Positions 1 through 6,664 of a stretch of DNA of 12,331 nucleotides are shown in pieces. The translations under genes and the position numbers were made by a program. The notes under the pieces were generated by a model. That model made no database searches. It had not been told where the DNA came from and saw only the letters and a list, made by a program, of their open reading frames with translations. Where the stretch lies: positions 1-12,331 of the forward strand of contig JAGLWO010000131.1 of assembly GCA_023133395.1 (NCBI GenBank), given 5' to 3'. The first letter of the stretch is position 1. Each line of letters begins with the position of its first letter. This DNA comes from Candidatus Cloacimonadota bacterium. GTDB taxonomy: Bacteria; Cloacimonadota; Cloacimonadia; Cloacimonadales; TCS61.

Positions 1-2
1 AA

Positions 3-1403
3 GAATGGACTGGAACCAAATTAGCGGGACATTGCTCTAAAAAAGAACTACAGCATTTTATGAATATAGTAGAAGATGAATTAAGGAAAGAAGAAACTTA
101 TTCTGCAATATTTGAAATGAATTTATTTCACAAGGATGGAAGAGAGATTCCTCTCGAGATTCTCGGTAAGATCCTACTCGATGAGAATAAAAAAATAACT
201 GGATTTCAAGGGAATGCCCGTGATATCACAGAACGTAAGAAAGCCGAAGAACTCCAGACAACAATATATAACATCTCCAATGCTGTAAATATTTCAAAAG
301 ACCTTGATGAATTCTTCGAAACAATTCATACACAACTTTCTAATATCATCAATACAACTAATTTCTATATCGCTTTATATGATAAGGAAAACGACACTAT
401 TTCGCTTCCATATCATGTAGATAAAAAAGATAGGTTTAAAACATTTCCAGCTGGGAAAACAATCACTTCCTATGTAATAAAAGGGGGTAAATCTCTTCTG
501 GCAACTGATAAAGTTTTTAAAAAATTGGAAAAAGCCGGGGAAGTAGAATTAATTGGAACACCTTCAAAAATATGGCTTGGTGTACCATTAAAGGTAGAAG
601 CCGAAGTTATTGGTGTAGCTGCTGTTCAAAGTTACACAGATGATATTACTTATACTGATAATGATATGAAAATACTGGAGTTTGTCTCTGACCAGGTCGC
701 TGTAGCTATAGATCGCAAGAAGAAGGGAGAACAAATTAAAAAAGATCTTGAAGAAAAAATAGTGATGTTAATGGAAATCCACCATCGGGTGAAAAATAAT
801 ATGCAGGTGATATCCAGTATGCTTAAGATGCAATCGGGATATATCAGAGATGAGCAGGACAGGCAGTTGTTTAAGGATAGTTTAAACCGCGTAAAATCAA
901 TGGCACTTATCCATGAGAAACTGTATCAAACTAAGGACCTGGCAAATATAGATTTTTCTGAATATGTAAGAAGTCTGGCAATGCATCTCTTCAGTACATT
1001 TGGTCTTGATACTTATGTGGTCAAACTGAATACAAATATCAAAGATGTATTTCTGGATATTAACACTGCTATTCCCTGTGGACTCATAATTAACGAACTT
1101 ATATCAAATTCATTGAAATATGCTTTTCTGGAAGGTAAAGAGGGTATAATAACTATTAACTTGGCTGGCAAAAAAAGTACTGAAAATAAGAAAGAGAAAA
1201 TCTATACACTGGTTGTTTCAGACAACGGAGTCGGTTTCCCAGCTGATGTAGATTTTAGGAATACAGAATCTTTAGGATTGCAATTAGTAAATACCCTAGT
1301 AGATCAACTCCATGGTGATATAAAACTTTATAGAAGGGGTGGAACATCATTTAAAATCGTATTTAAACGATCTGAACTGAAAAAGCGCAGCAGGTTTTAT
1401 TGA
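3..1403 (+). CDS. Sensor histidine kinase, PAS-GAF-HisKA_2-HATPase_c, 5' end outside window
   Basis: The reading frame is open from position 3 through the ATG at 60, and the residues before that ATG continue the PAS fold, so the gene starts upstream and the ATG is not the true start. Counting from that Met, the order is: end of a PAS domain with its PAC tail (about 1-60, ending ARDITERKKAEE); a GAF domain (about 75-218); a short coiled linker; a HisKA_2 dimerisation segment with EIHHRVKNN (His241/His242, the second being the likely phosphoacceptor by alignment to HWE-type kinases); and a HATPase_c domain with N-box NELISNSLKYAF (about 345-356), DNGVGFP (388-394) and SLGLQLV (404-410). All ATP-binding boxes are present, so the kinase looks active. 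No membrane segment is visible in this part. The PAS and GAF domains suggest a cytoplasmic or small-molecule signal. No response regulator lies in the window, so its partner is unknown. It is convergent with the ribosomal operon and not part of it. Confidence 0.93.
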   Translation, partial: EWTGTKLAGHCSKKELQHFMNIVEDELRKEETYSAIFEMNLFHKDGREIPLEILGKILLDENKKITGFQGNARDITERKKAEELQTTIYNISNAVNISKDLDEFFETIHTQLSNIINTTNFYIALYDKENDTISLPYHVDKKDRFKTFPAGKTITSYVIKGGKSLLATDKVFKKLEKAGEVELIGTPSKIWLGVPLKVEAEVIGVAAVQSYTDDITYTDNDMKILEFVSDQVAVAIDRKKKGEQIKKDLEEKIVMLMEIHHRVKNNMQVISSMLKMQSGYIRDEQDRQLFKDSLNRVKSMALIHEKLYQTKDLANIDFSEYVRSLAMHLFSTFGLDTYVVKLNTNIKDVFLDINTAIPCGLIINELISNSLKYAFLEGKEGIITINLAGKKSTENKKEKIYTLVVSDNGVGFPADVDFRNTESLGLQLVNTLVDQLHGDIKLYRRGGTSFKIVFKRSELKKRSRFY

Positions 1404-1529
1404 TGACAACATTTTCGTAGCGCAATTATCCCAATTGCATGTTCCTATATTACTGGTACAAAACCTTAGCTTTGAATCATTTAATAATTTTTTTTTGATT
1501 CATAGAATCTATAAAACCCTTTTTTTAGT

Positions 1530-1548
1530 TTCCCCTTATAAAGGGGAA
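1530..1548. repeat. Perfect 8-bp inverted repeat, 3-nt loop
   Basis: TTCCCCTT and AAGGGGAA flank ATA in the gene-free stretch between the kinase and rplS. On neither strand is the 3' arm followed by a T tract, so it is not a standard intrinsic terminator. It could be a protein-binding palindrome or one copy of a dispersed repeat. Two weaker perfect inverted repeats lie just upstream: GCAATT/AATTGC at 1422-1438 and TGAATCA/TGATTCA at 1473-1502. I see no gene in 1404-1578. Confidence 0.5.
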
Positions 1549-1578
1549 TGGATAATGTATAAATCAAAAAAAATAAAC

Positions 1579-1612
1579 AAAAAAAGGAGCTCTTTCGAAC
1601 TCCTTTTTTTTT
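1579..1612. terminator. Bidirectional intrinsic terminator between the kinase and rplS
   Basis: A 7-nt A run, GGAG, an internal TC/GA helix, CTCC and a 9-nt T run form a stem that works in both directions. Read on the minus strand, the loop is GAAA closed by C-G, a stable GNRA tetraloop, and the T tract is TTTTTTT. On the plus strand the hairpin is followed by nine T. It begins immediately after the rplS stop codon (1613-1615), so it ends the trmD/rplS transcript and can also stop readthrough from the convergent kinase. Confidence 0.85.
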
Positions 1613-1960
1613 CTAATATCTCTTTTTCTCTCTCACCCGTGCTGCTTTACCTTTTGCTCTCCTTAGGTAGAAAAGCTTGGCTCTGCGTACGCGTCCATAT
1701 CTAACCACTTCGATCTTCTGAATATTGGGAGAATGAAAAGGAAAAATACGTTCAACGCCAATACCGTCGCTGATTTTTCTCACGGTGAAAGTCTTGGAAA
1801 TCTGTGCTCCACGTTTCTGGATCACGATTCCCTGGAATATCTGAATTCTTTCTTTAGAACCTTCTTTGATCCTGTAATGAACCTTGATAGTATCCCCGAC
1901 TCTGAATTCCGGAAGGTCTGTTCTCAACTGTTCTTTTCCGATTTCGTGAATTAAGTCCAT
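1613..1960 (-). CDS. rplS: Large ribosomal subunit protein bL19
   Basis: This is ribosomal protein L19, which sits at the interface of the 30S and 50S subunits. The 115-residue length is normal for the family. The sequence shows the expected FRVGDTIKVHYRIKEG segment (about 20-35), the FQGIVI strand (43-48), FTVRKISDGIGVERIFP (about 58-74) and the basic C-terminal segment with VRYGRVRRAKLFYLR. The ATG at 1958-1960 is supported by AGGAGG four nucleotides upstream, placed in the 10-nt gap after the preceding methyltransferase gene. It is the last gene of the rpsP-khpA-rimM-trmD-methyltransferase-rplS series, the usual position for rplS after trmD, and it runs straight into the terminator hairpin. 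Confidence 0.97.
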   Translation of the reverse strand: MDLIHEIGKEQLRTDLPEFRVGDTIKVHYRIKEGSKERIQIFQGIVIQKRGAQISKTFTVRKISDGIGVERIFPFHSPNIQKIEVVRYGRVRRAKLFYLRRAKGKAARVREKKRY

Positions 1961-1970
1961 AGTGCCTCCT

Positions 1971-2519
1971 TTATTTTTCGGAAGTCAGTCTGTCCAGAAC
2001 AATAGCTACAGCACTTCTAACAGAAAGGTGGTTATATTTGCCAATTCCAGTGATTGGCTTTAAAATATGATCCGCAAGATCATGAACCTCTTTCGTTAAA
2101 CCGTTTCCCGTTCCAAAAAGCAGTAGAACAGGTTTATTTATTTCACTTAGTTCTTTAAAGTCCAATTGGTCTTTTAATTCCATAGCTGTTGTCGTAATTA
2201 TCAGACAGTCTTCTTCCTGTTGATTTATCTTTTTTATAACAGATTCAATATCCTTAGTATATTCAATTATAGACAGAGCGTTTACCCTGTCAGGATTATA
2301 AAAAGTTGCAATTTCACTTTTCCAGAATTTAAGAATTCGTTTCAGGATAAGTTCCTGGGTTTCAATAGGATTTATGATAAAGAATTTCTTAACTCTAAAA
2401 GTTATACAACTCCTGGAAATATCGTGTACATCAAGATTGGTAATGGAAGTTGTTACAACTTCCCCAAATTTATTGTAGACTGGATGATGAACCAGTCCAA
2501 CATAAAGGTTCTGTTTCAT
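1971..2519 (-). CDS. TrmD-associated SPOUT-type RNA methyltransferase (PF09936-like)
   Basis: The 182-residue protein resembles the family of putative RNA methyltransferases encoded next to trmD (Pfam Methyltrn_RNA_4). Hallmarks visible are the N-terminal YVGLVHHPVYNKFGEVVTTS segment, NLDVHDISRS (28-37), VKKFFIINPIE (43-53), and a C-terminal SPOUT-like part with LLLFGTGNGL (132-141) and ILKPITGIGKYNHLSVRSA (152-170), matching the knotted SAM-binding region of the superfamily. The RNA target is not known to me. Its place between trmD and rplS fits a role in tRNA or rRNA modification. The ATG at 2517-2519 has no strong SD; the only candidate is GAG about ten bases upstream. It is separated from trmD by 117 nt of inverted-repeat-rich sequence, whereas most neighbours are tightly packed. 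Confidence 0.88.
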   Translation of the reverse strand: MKQNLYVGLVHHPVYNKFGEVVTTSITNLDVHDISRSCITFRVKKFFIINPIETQELILKRILKFWKSEIATFYNPDRVNALSIIEYTKDIESVIKKINQQEEDCLIITTTAMELKDQLDFKELSEINKPVLLLFGTGNGLTKEVHDLADHILKPITGIGKYNHLSVRSAVAIVLDRLTSEK

Positions 2520-2636
2520 TAATTTATCTCAATAATTTTATCGAGTAGTAAGAAACGAAGCAACGACAGCTCGAGATAAAATCCTAAAAGTTTCAACTCG
2601 AAGTAAGTTTTCGAGTCGATAAAGAAAATTTAACTA
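2520..2636 (-). other. Intra-operon gap with competing inverted repeats
   Basis: This gap lies between the trmD stop and the methyltransferase start. It holds ACTCGAA/TTCGAGT (2596-2602 with 2610-2616), TCGAG/CTCGA (2541-2545 with 2570-2574) and TTTATCTC/GAGATAAA (2523-2530 with 2573-2580). The last two share the 2570-2580 arm, so they cannot form together. On the mRNA, the 2523-2530 arm is GAGATAAA, which contains the only SD-like bases before the methyltransferase start. No T tract follows any hairpin, so a terminator is unlikely. The pattern could be a regulatory leader or a dispersed repeat unit; I cannot tell which. Confidence 0.45.
2535..2563 (-). promoter_or_regulatory. Possible internal sigma70-type promoter before the methyltransferase gene
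   Basis: On the minus strand TTGCTT (2558-2563) and TAAAAT (2535-2540) are separated by 17 nt. The -10 matches TATAAT at five of six positions, the -35 only at TTG. The predicted start would leave a leader of roughly ten bases. The sequence is AT-rich, so a chance match is quite possible. Confidence 0.25.
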
Positions 2637-3305
2637 TTATAGCAGTTCAGGTCGATTTTTCTTTGTTATCTCTAGAGCTTTCTGCTTTCGCCATTCCTCG
2701 ATTTTTTTATGGTTTCCGGATAGCAGTACATCGGGAACTTTTTTACCTTTGAAATCAGAAGGGCGAGTGAAATGTGGGCATCCCAGAAGCCTATTCTGAT
2801 GTGAATCTGTCAAAGCAGAATCCATGTCACCCAGAACTCCTTCCTGAAGCCTAGTAATTGCATCTATCATAACCATGGCAGGTATCTCCCCACCGGAGAG
2901 CACATAATCACCAATAGATAGTTCTTCGGTTACAAATATATCCCGGATACGCTGGTCAATCTCTTTATAATGACCACATAAGAGTATCATGTCTTTAATT
3001 TTACTGTATTTGTTAACTATCTTCTGTATTAAAAGCTTTCCCTGAGGTGTGAAATATATCACGGGAATATCTCTGTCTTTTTTCACATGTTGAATAGCTT
3101 CATAAAGCGGTTCGGGTTTCATTACCATCCCTGCTCCACCACCATAAGGATAATCATCTACAGAACGATATTTATCATGGGTAAAATCGCGGATGTCGGT
3201 CAGATTCACGCTAATCGCTTTTTGCTTGATGGCAATTCCCACGACACTTTCCTGCAGGAAGTTATCGAACAATTTGGGAAACAGTGTAAGAATTTCTATG
3301 TTCAT
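2637..3305 (-). CDS. trmD: tRNA (guanine-N1-)-methyltransferase TrmD
   Basis: TrmD makes m1G37 next to the anticodon using S-adenosylmethionine, which prevents +1 frameshifting. The 222-residue protein has the knotted SPOUT core: TLFPKLFDN at the N terminus, DIRDFTHDKYRSVDDYPYGGGAGM (37-60), FTPQG (85-89), LCGHYKEIDQR (109-119), SIGDYVLSGGE (130-140) and PDVLLSGNHKKIEEWR (191-206). Residues matching E. coli Arg154 and Asp169 are present as Arg152 and Asp167. The usual GRYEGID reads GHYKEID and the usual LLD before CPH reads LLG; I recall similar variants in Bacteroidota TrmD, so this looks like lineage variation and not decay. It ends at RPELL without the longer tail of the E. coli protein. 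The start overlaps the rimM stop as ATGA, and only a weak, distant AAGG precedes it, suggesting translational coupling. Confidence 0.97.
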   Translation of the reverse strand: MNIEILTLFPKLFDNFLQESVVGIAIKQKAISVNLTDIRDFTHDKYRSVDDYPYGGGAGMVMKPEPLYEAIQHVKKDRDIPVIYFTPQGKLLIQKIVNKYSKIKDMILLCGHYKEIDQRIRDIFVTEELSIGDYVLSGGEIPAMVMIDAITRLQEGVLGDMDSALTDSHQNRLLGCPHFTRPSDFKGKKVPDVLLSGNHKKIEEWRKQKALEITKKNRPELL

Positions 3306-3802
3306 AATTTTAATAGACCTTCGATGTTCTTTACAAAGATAGACTCTTTATTTATCCTTTCAACATAATAATCCACTTTAGGAATCATTAGCTCTTTTCC
3401 TGAATCTAGTTCCACAACTAGAACATCATAAGCTGAATTATTGAAAACATCTACGACCTTCCCGATGTCCTTTTTTTCAAAGATAATATTCATTCCTGTG
3501 AAACATTTAATTTTACGTGATTTAAGGAGATTGCCAATATCTTCTTTGGAAAGTTTTACCTGAACTCTTCCATCTATAGCAGCTTCCAGTACTACTTCTG
3601 CATCATCAATCTTGATCTTGAAACCTTTTTGTTGATCGGTTTCAGTTACTGTCACATACCTCACTCTATTATCTGTAAAGAGCAAAAAAACATTAGTTAG
3701 AAAAGAGGGTTGGAAAATCTTTTCTGGTTTAAAAGTAATGAATCCGTTTTTATCGATAGATTTTCCCAGTCTGCCTATCGTAATAAGAGCAGATATCTCC
3801 AT
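3302..3802 (-). CDS. rimM: Ribosome maturation factor RimM
   Basis: RimM binds ribosomal protein uS19 and helps mature the 30S head domain. The 166-residue protein has the family's two parts: an N-terminal RimM barrel beginning with LITIGRLGKS (6-14), where the glycine-rich turn is the conserved start of the fold, and a C-terminal PRC barrel from about 100 (GMNIIFEKKDIGKVVDVFNN, then LVVELDSGKELMIPKVDYYVERIN), ending in the usual GLL. The middle is divergent, as is common for this family. The ATG directly abuts the khpA stop (TAAATG) and no good SD is visible, so translation is probably coupled to khpA. It overlaps trmD by four bases. The family call rests on both domains plus the conserved position just before trmD. 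Confidence 0.93.
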   Translation of the reverse strand: MEISALITIGRLGKSIDKNGFITFKPEKIFQPSFLTNVFLLFTDNRVRYVTVTETDQQKGFKIKIDDAEVVLEAAIDGRVQVKLSKEDIGNLLKSRKIKCFTGMNIIFEKKDIGKVVDVFNNSAYDVLVVELDSGKELMIPKVDYYVERINKESIFVKNIEGLLKL

Positions 3803-4033
3803 TTATTCGATAATCTCTAGAACTGCTCTTTTCCCCTGTCTTGCAGAAACTGCATTAATTATAGTTCGAATTGCACCGGCAGTACGACCGCGTTTGCCAA
3901 TGATTTTTCCAATATCACTTTTTGCAGCCCTTAGTTCGTAGATAGTTATTTTATCTCCAACTACCTCTTTAAGGTCGATTGAAGCAGGATCATCAACAAG
4001 AGCTTTAACAATAAATTCAATAAGTTCTTTCAT
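3803..4033 (-). CDS. khpA: KH-domain RNA-binding protein KhpA (YlqC family)
   Basis: This is a single type II KH domain of 76 residues. The GxxG loop is GKRG (46-49) within IGKIIGKRGRTAGAIRTII, and the strand LEIIE ends the protein. KhpA proteins bind RNA, often as a partner of KhpB (Jag), and affect cell shape and small-RNA stability in Gram-positive bacteria; the role here is inferred only from homology. A TTG six bases upstream (4037-4039) is in frame, but AGGAG directly touches it, leaving no spacing, whereas the ATG at 4031-4033 lies six bases after that SD, so I chose the ATG. The SD overlaps the rpsP stop codon (TAGGAG), which points to coupled translation. The position between rpsP and rimM is the classical one. 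Confidence 0.94.
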   Translation of the reverse strand: MKELIEFIVKALVDDPASIDLKEVVGDKITIYELRAAKSDIGKIIGKRGRTAGAIRTIINAVSARQGKRAVLEIIE

Positions 4034-4042
4034 TTTCAACTC

Positions 4043-4540
4043 CTATTTTTTCGTTTCTTTTTCAGTTTTCTTTTTTTCGACAGGTTTTTTTTCAACAGGT
4101 TTCTTTTCAACAGGTTTCTTTTCAACAGGTTTTTTCTTCACTACCTTTTTTACGACAGGTTTGGTCACTTTTTTTACTGGCTTTTTCTTAACTGAAGATT
4201 TTGCTTTTTTTATAGTTTTCTTTTCTGCAGGTTTGGTTACTTTTTTCTTTTCAGGCTTGGATTCTTCAGCTTTTACTCCAAATCTGATATTGTGCCATTT
4301 CTGCATTACACCAGCTTTTCTAAATAAAGATCTGACTGTATCTGAAGGCTGAGCGCCTACTTTTAGCCAGTTAATGGCTTTTTCCATATCAACCTTCAGT
4401 GTAAGAGGGTCAGTTTTGGGATCATAATATCCCAGAGATTCAAGGTAAGCACCGTCTCTTTTTTTGCGGGAATCGACAGCAACAATTCTGTAGAAGGGTT
4501 TGTCTATTGTACCCATTCTTTTAAGCCTAAGCTTAACCAT
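4043..4540 (-). CDS. rpsP: Small ribosomal subunit protein bS16 with long Lys-rich tail
   Basis: Residues 1 to about 90 are a complete bS16: MVKLRLKRMG, KPFYRIVAVDSRKKRDG (14-30), LGYYDP (36-41), then the helix with INWLKVGAQPSDTVRSLF (56-73). This protein assembles early into the 30S body and contacts 16S rRNA. A tail of about 75 residues follows, almost all Lys, Pro, Val, Glu and Thr, with KPVEK-type units repeated near the end. Most bS16 proteins stop at 80-100 residues, so the total of 165 is unusual. The tail is probably disordered and RNA-binding by charge; that is inference. The ATG at 4538-4540 is preceded by AAGGAG with good spacing. It is the first gene of the trmD operon, after a 135-nt gap. 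Confidence 0.95.
   Translation of the reverse strand: MVKLRLKRMGTIDKPFYRIVAVDSRKKRDGAYLESLGYYDPKTDPLTLKVDMEKAINWLKVGAQPSDTVRSLFRKAGVMQKWHNIRFGVKAEESKPEKKKVTKPAEKKTIKKAKSSVKKKPVKKVTKPVVKKVVKKKPVEKKPVEKKPVEKKPVEKKKTEKETKK
4077..4136 (-). repeat. Four tandem 15-bp units inside rpsP
   Basis: Four adjacent 15-bp units lie at 4077-4091, 4092-4106, 4107-4121 and 4122-4136. The middle two are identical (TCAACAGGTTTCTTT on the plus strand); the outer two differ by one or two bases. Each encodes one five-residue KKPVE unit of the bS16 tail. The unit length is a multiple of three, so gain or loss of copies would keep the frame. Confidence 0.9.
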
Positions 4541-4583
4541 ATCAACTCCTTATTTTTTCCAATATAATTTTATATAGAAAAGG

Positions 4584-4613
4584 ATTAATTTTTTTTTGCT
4601 CCTTTGTCGTCAA
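4584..4613 (-). promoter_or_regulatory. Candidate promoter of the rpsP-rplS operon
   Basis: The 4541-4675 gap between ffh and rpsP is the longest on the minus strand and contains no gene. On the minus strand TTGACG (4608-4613), five of six matches to the -35 consensus, stands 18 nt before ATTAAT (4584-4589), four of six matches to the -10. A TATATAAAAT stretch lies nearer to rpsP without a good -35 partner. I see no terminator hairpin for ffh in this gap, so readthrough from ffh may also feed the operon. Confidence 0.35.
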
Positions 4614-4675
4614 GCATTTTAAATATGTACTATTATGTTTAAGATTATTATTTTCTTCTTCATTTTCTTTTTTCT

Positions 4676-5998
4676 CTAGAATGGAAACATTCCGCTTTTT
4701 TGAAATTTTGAGCTATCGAATTTCTTCATCATTTTTTTCATCTGTTCGAACTGTTTTAGTAATCTATTTACTTCTTGAGTTGAAGTTCCGCTTCCTTTTG
4801 CTATGCGATATCTTCTACTACCATTGATGACTGCAGGTTTTTCTCTTTCCTGTGGAGTCATGGAGTAAATGATAGCTTCTATGTGTTTAAGGTCTTTTTC
4901 ATCGACTTTGAGCCCCTTGAGCACTTTTCTGTCAATACCTGGTATCATTCCGATTAACTGATCAAGTGAGCCCATTTTTTGTAACTGTTGTAGCTGTGAG
5001 AGAAAGTCTGTGAAAGTGAATTGATCTTCCTTAAGTTTCTTTGCCAGTTTTTCCGCTTCTTCAGCATCTATGGCAGCTTCTGCTTTTTCTATAAGACTTA
5101 GAACATCACCCATCCCCAGTATCCTGTTTGCCATTCTATCTGGATGGAATTCTTCGAGGTCAGATATTTTTTCGCCTGTTCCCACATATACAATAGGTTT
5201 ACCGGTTACAGCTTTAATGGAAAGTGCAGCACCACCACGGGCATCACTATCCATCTTGGTTAGAATTACTCCATTAAATTCAAGCTGGTCATTAAATTCC
5301 TTTGCCATGTTCACAGCATCCTGACCGGTCATAGCATCTGCAACGAAAAGAATATAATCTGGATTCAACAATTTCTTCAGTTCTCGTAGCTCTTTCATCA
5401 TTTTTTCATCGATATGCAAACGACCAGCAGTATCAAAGACCAGTAGATTTGTATCTGATTGTTCAACTTCTTTAACTGCTTTTTTAGCGATTTTTATCAC
5501 ATTCTTTTGTTTTTCCTCGGAAATAACCGGGGTGTTCAATTGCTTTCCAAGAACATGTAGTTGATGAATAGCAGCGGGTCTGTAGATATCGCAGGCGACC
5601 ATTGTTGGATTGAAAGATTTCTTCTTGAAATGCTGGGAAATTTTGGCACAGGTAGTTGTTTTTCCAGAACCCTGCAGACCCACAAGCATAATTTTATTCA
5701 ACCTGTTATCGGGTAGATTAATTTGGAAGTTCTCTGTTCCCATAAGATTGGTGAGCTGTTCATGAACAATTTTCACAACCTGATGCCCGGGGGTCAGGCT
5801 TTTCATTACATCAGTGCCAACAGCTTTTTTGCTTACTTCTTCGATGAAATTTTTTACGATTTTAAAGTTAACATCTGCCTCCAGAAGTGCGCGGCGGACT
5901 TCTCTCATTGATTCTTTTATATTTTGTTCAGAGAGTTTTCCCTGTCCTTTGAGTTTTTTAAATATTTCTTCGAAACGTTCTGTGAGACTGTTGAACAT
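4676..5998 (-). CDS. ffh: Signal recognition particle protein Ffh (SRP54)
   Basis: Ffh with 4.5S RNA binds signal sequences on nascent chains and delivers ribosomes to FtsY at the membrane. At 440 residues it is full length. The N domain covers about 1-85 with the ALLEADVN motif (37-44). The GTPase G domain has P-loop GLQGSGKTT (107-115), DIYRPAAIHQL (137-147), DTAGR (189-193), TKMD (247-250), DARGGAALS (252-260) and GTGEKISDLEEF (273-284). The Met-rich M domain (about 325-430) contains the RNA-binding segment SRRYRIAKGSGTS (394-406) and a Met-rich tail. The ATG at 5996-5998 follows GAGG at short spacing, 24 nt after the rpe stop. The SRP RNA gene is not in the window. The ffh-rpsP-khpA-rimM-trmD order is widely conserved in bacteria. 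Confidence 0.98.
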   Translation of the reverse strand: MFNSLTERFEEIFKKLKGQGKLSEQNIKESMREVRRALLEADVNFKIVKNFIEEVSKKAVGTDVMKSLTPGHQVVKIVHEQLTNLMGTENFQINLPDNRLNKIMLVGLQGSGKTTTCAKISQHFKKKSFNPTMVACDIYRPAAIHQLHVLGKQLNTPVISEEKQKNVIKIAKKAVKEVEQSDTNLLVFDTAGRLHIDEKMMKELRELKKLLNPDYILFVADAMTGQDAVNMAKEFNDQLEFNGVILTKMDSDARGGAALSIKAVTGKPIVYVGTGEKISDLEEFHPDRMANRILGMGDVLSLIEKAEAAIDAEEAEKLAKKLKEDQFTFTDFLSQLQQLQKMGSLDQLIGMIPGIDRKVLKGLKVDEKDLKHIEAIIYSMTPQEREKPAVINGSRRYRIAKGSGTSTQEVNRLLKQFEQMKKMMKKFDSSKFQKSGMFPF

Positions 5999-6022
5999 GA
6001 TTCCTCAGGTTAAGAAAATAAA

Positions 6023-6664
6023 TTATCTTAAGCTCTGTATTTGCTTTTTATAATCCTCTTTTCCAAAGATATATGAGCCAGCTACTAAGATATGAACTCC
6101 AGCTTTAACTAGTTTGGGAGCGTTTTTATCATCAACCCCACCATCAACTTCGATTTCCAGATTCGGATTTTTTTCATCAGCGAATTTTCGGAGTTTCTTT
6201 ATTTTATCATAAACAAGTGGTAGAAATTTCTGACCACCAAAACCCGGATTTACACTCATAATAAGCACAAAATCAACATCTGATAGAATCGAGAAGATCG
6301 TTTCTACCGGTGTGGCTGGATTAAGAGCAATCCCTGTTTTTACATTTTTAGCTTTTAAAACCGAAACCTGACGATGTAAATGGAAAACCGTTTCCTGATG
6401 AAATGAAACATATTCGATACCCCAATCTCCAAGGGTTTCCAAATATTTTTCCGGATTGGTAACCATCAAATGAACATCAACTGGAATTTTTGAGATAGCT
6501 TTTATTTGTTTGATAATTAGTGGACCAAAAGTGAGGTTTGGGACAAAATGTCCATCCATGATATCCAGATGTAGAATATCGGCACCTGCATCTTGAACTT
6601 TTTTTATCTCTTTTTCCAGATTTGTGAAATCTGCTGAAAGGAGAGAAGGTGCAATTTTAACCAT
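6023..6664 (-). CDS. rpe: Ribulose-phosphate 3-epimerase
   Basis: Rpe interconverts D-ribulose 5-phosphate and D-xylulose 5-phosphate in the pentose phosphate pathway. The 213-residue TIM barrel carries all signatures: APSLLSADF (5-13), HLDIMDGHFVPN (32-43), DVHLMV (63-68), VNPGFGGQ (138-145) and EVDGGV (172-177). By alignment to characterised enzymes, the metal ligands are His32, Asp34, His65 and Asp174, with Asp34 and Asp174 as the acid/base pair. The phosphate-binding end is VAGSYIFG. AGGAAG precedes the ATG at 6662-6664. The start lies inside the preceding DUF721 gene, an 8-nt overlap. Together with prs at the other end of the operon it links the cluster to ribose phosphate metabolism. 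Confidence 0.98.
   Translation of the reverse strand: MVKIAPSLLSADFTNLEKEIKKVQDAGADILHLDIMDGHFVPNLTFGPLIIKQIKAISKIPVDVHLMVTNPEKYLETLGDWGIEYVSFHQETVFHLHRQVSVLKAKNVKTGIALNPATPVETIFSILSDVDFVLIMSVNPGFGGQKFLPLVYDKIKKLRKFADEKNPNLEIEVDGGVDDKNAPKLVKAGVHILVAGSYIFGKEDYKKQIQSLR

Noticed and set aside
1435..1704. Plus-strand open frame of 89 codons across the terminator
   Set aside because: It runs through the hairpin and antisense to rplS, has no SD, and its product looks like translated T tracts.
4031..4039. TTG at 4037-4039 as the khpA start
   Set aside because: The AGGAG SD touches this TTG with no spacing; the ATG two codons later has six bases of spacing and is the better start.
4077..4136. Short regular repeats as a CRISPR-like array
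   Set aside because: The units are directly adjacent, 15 bp, in frame in rpsP and have no spacers.
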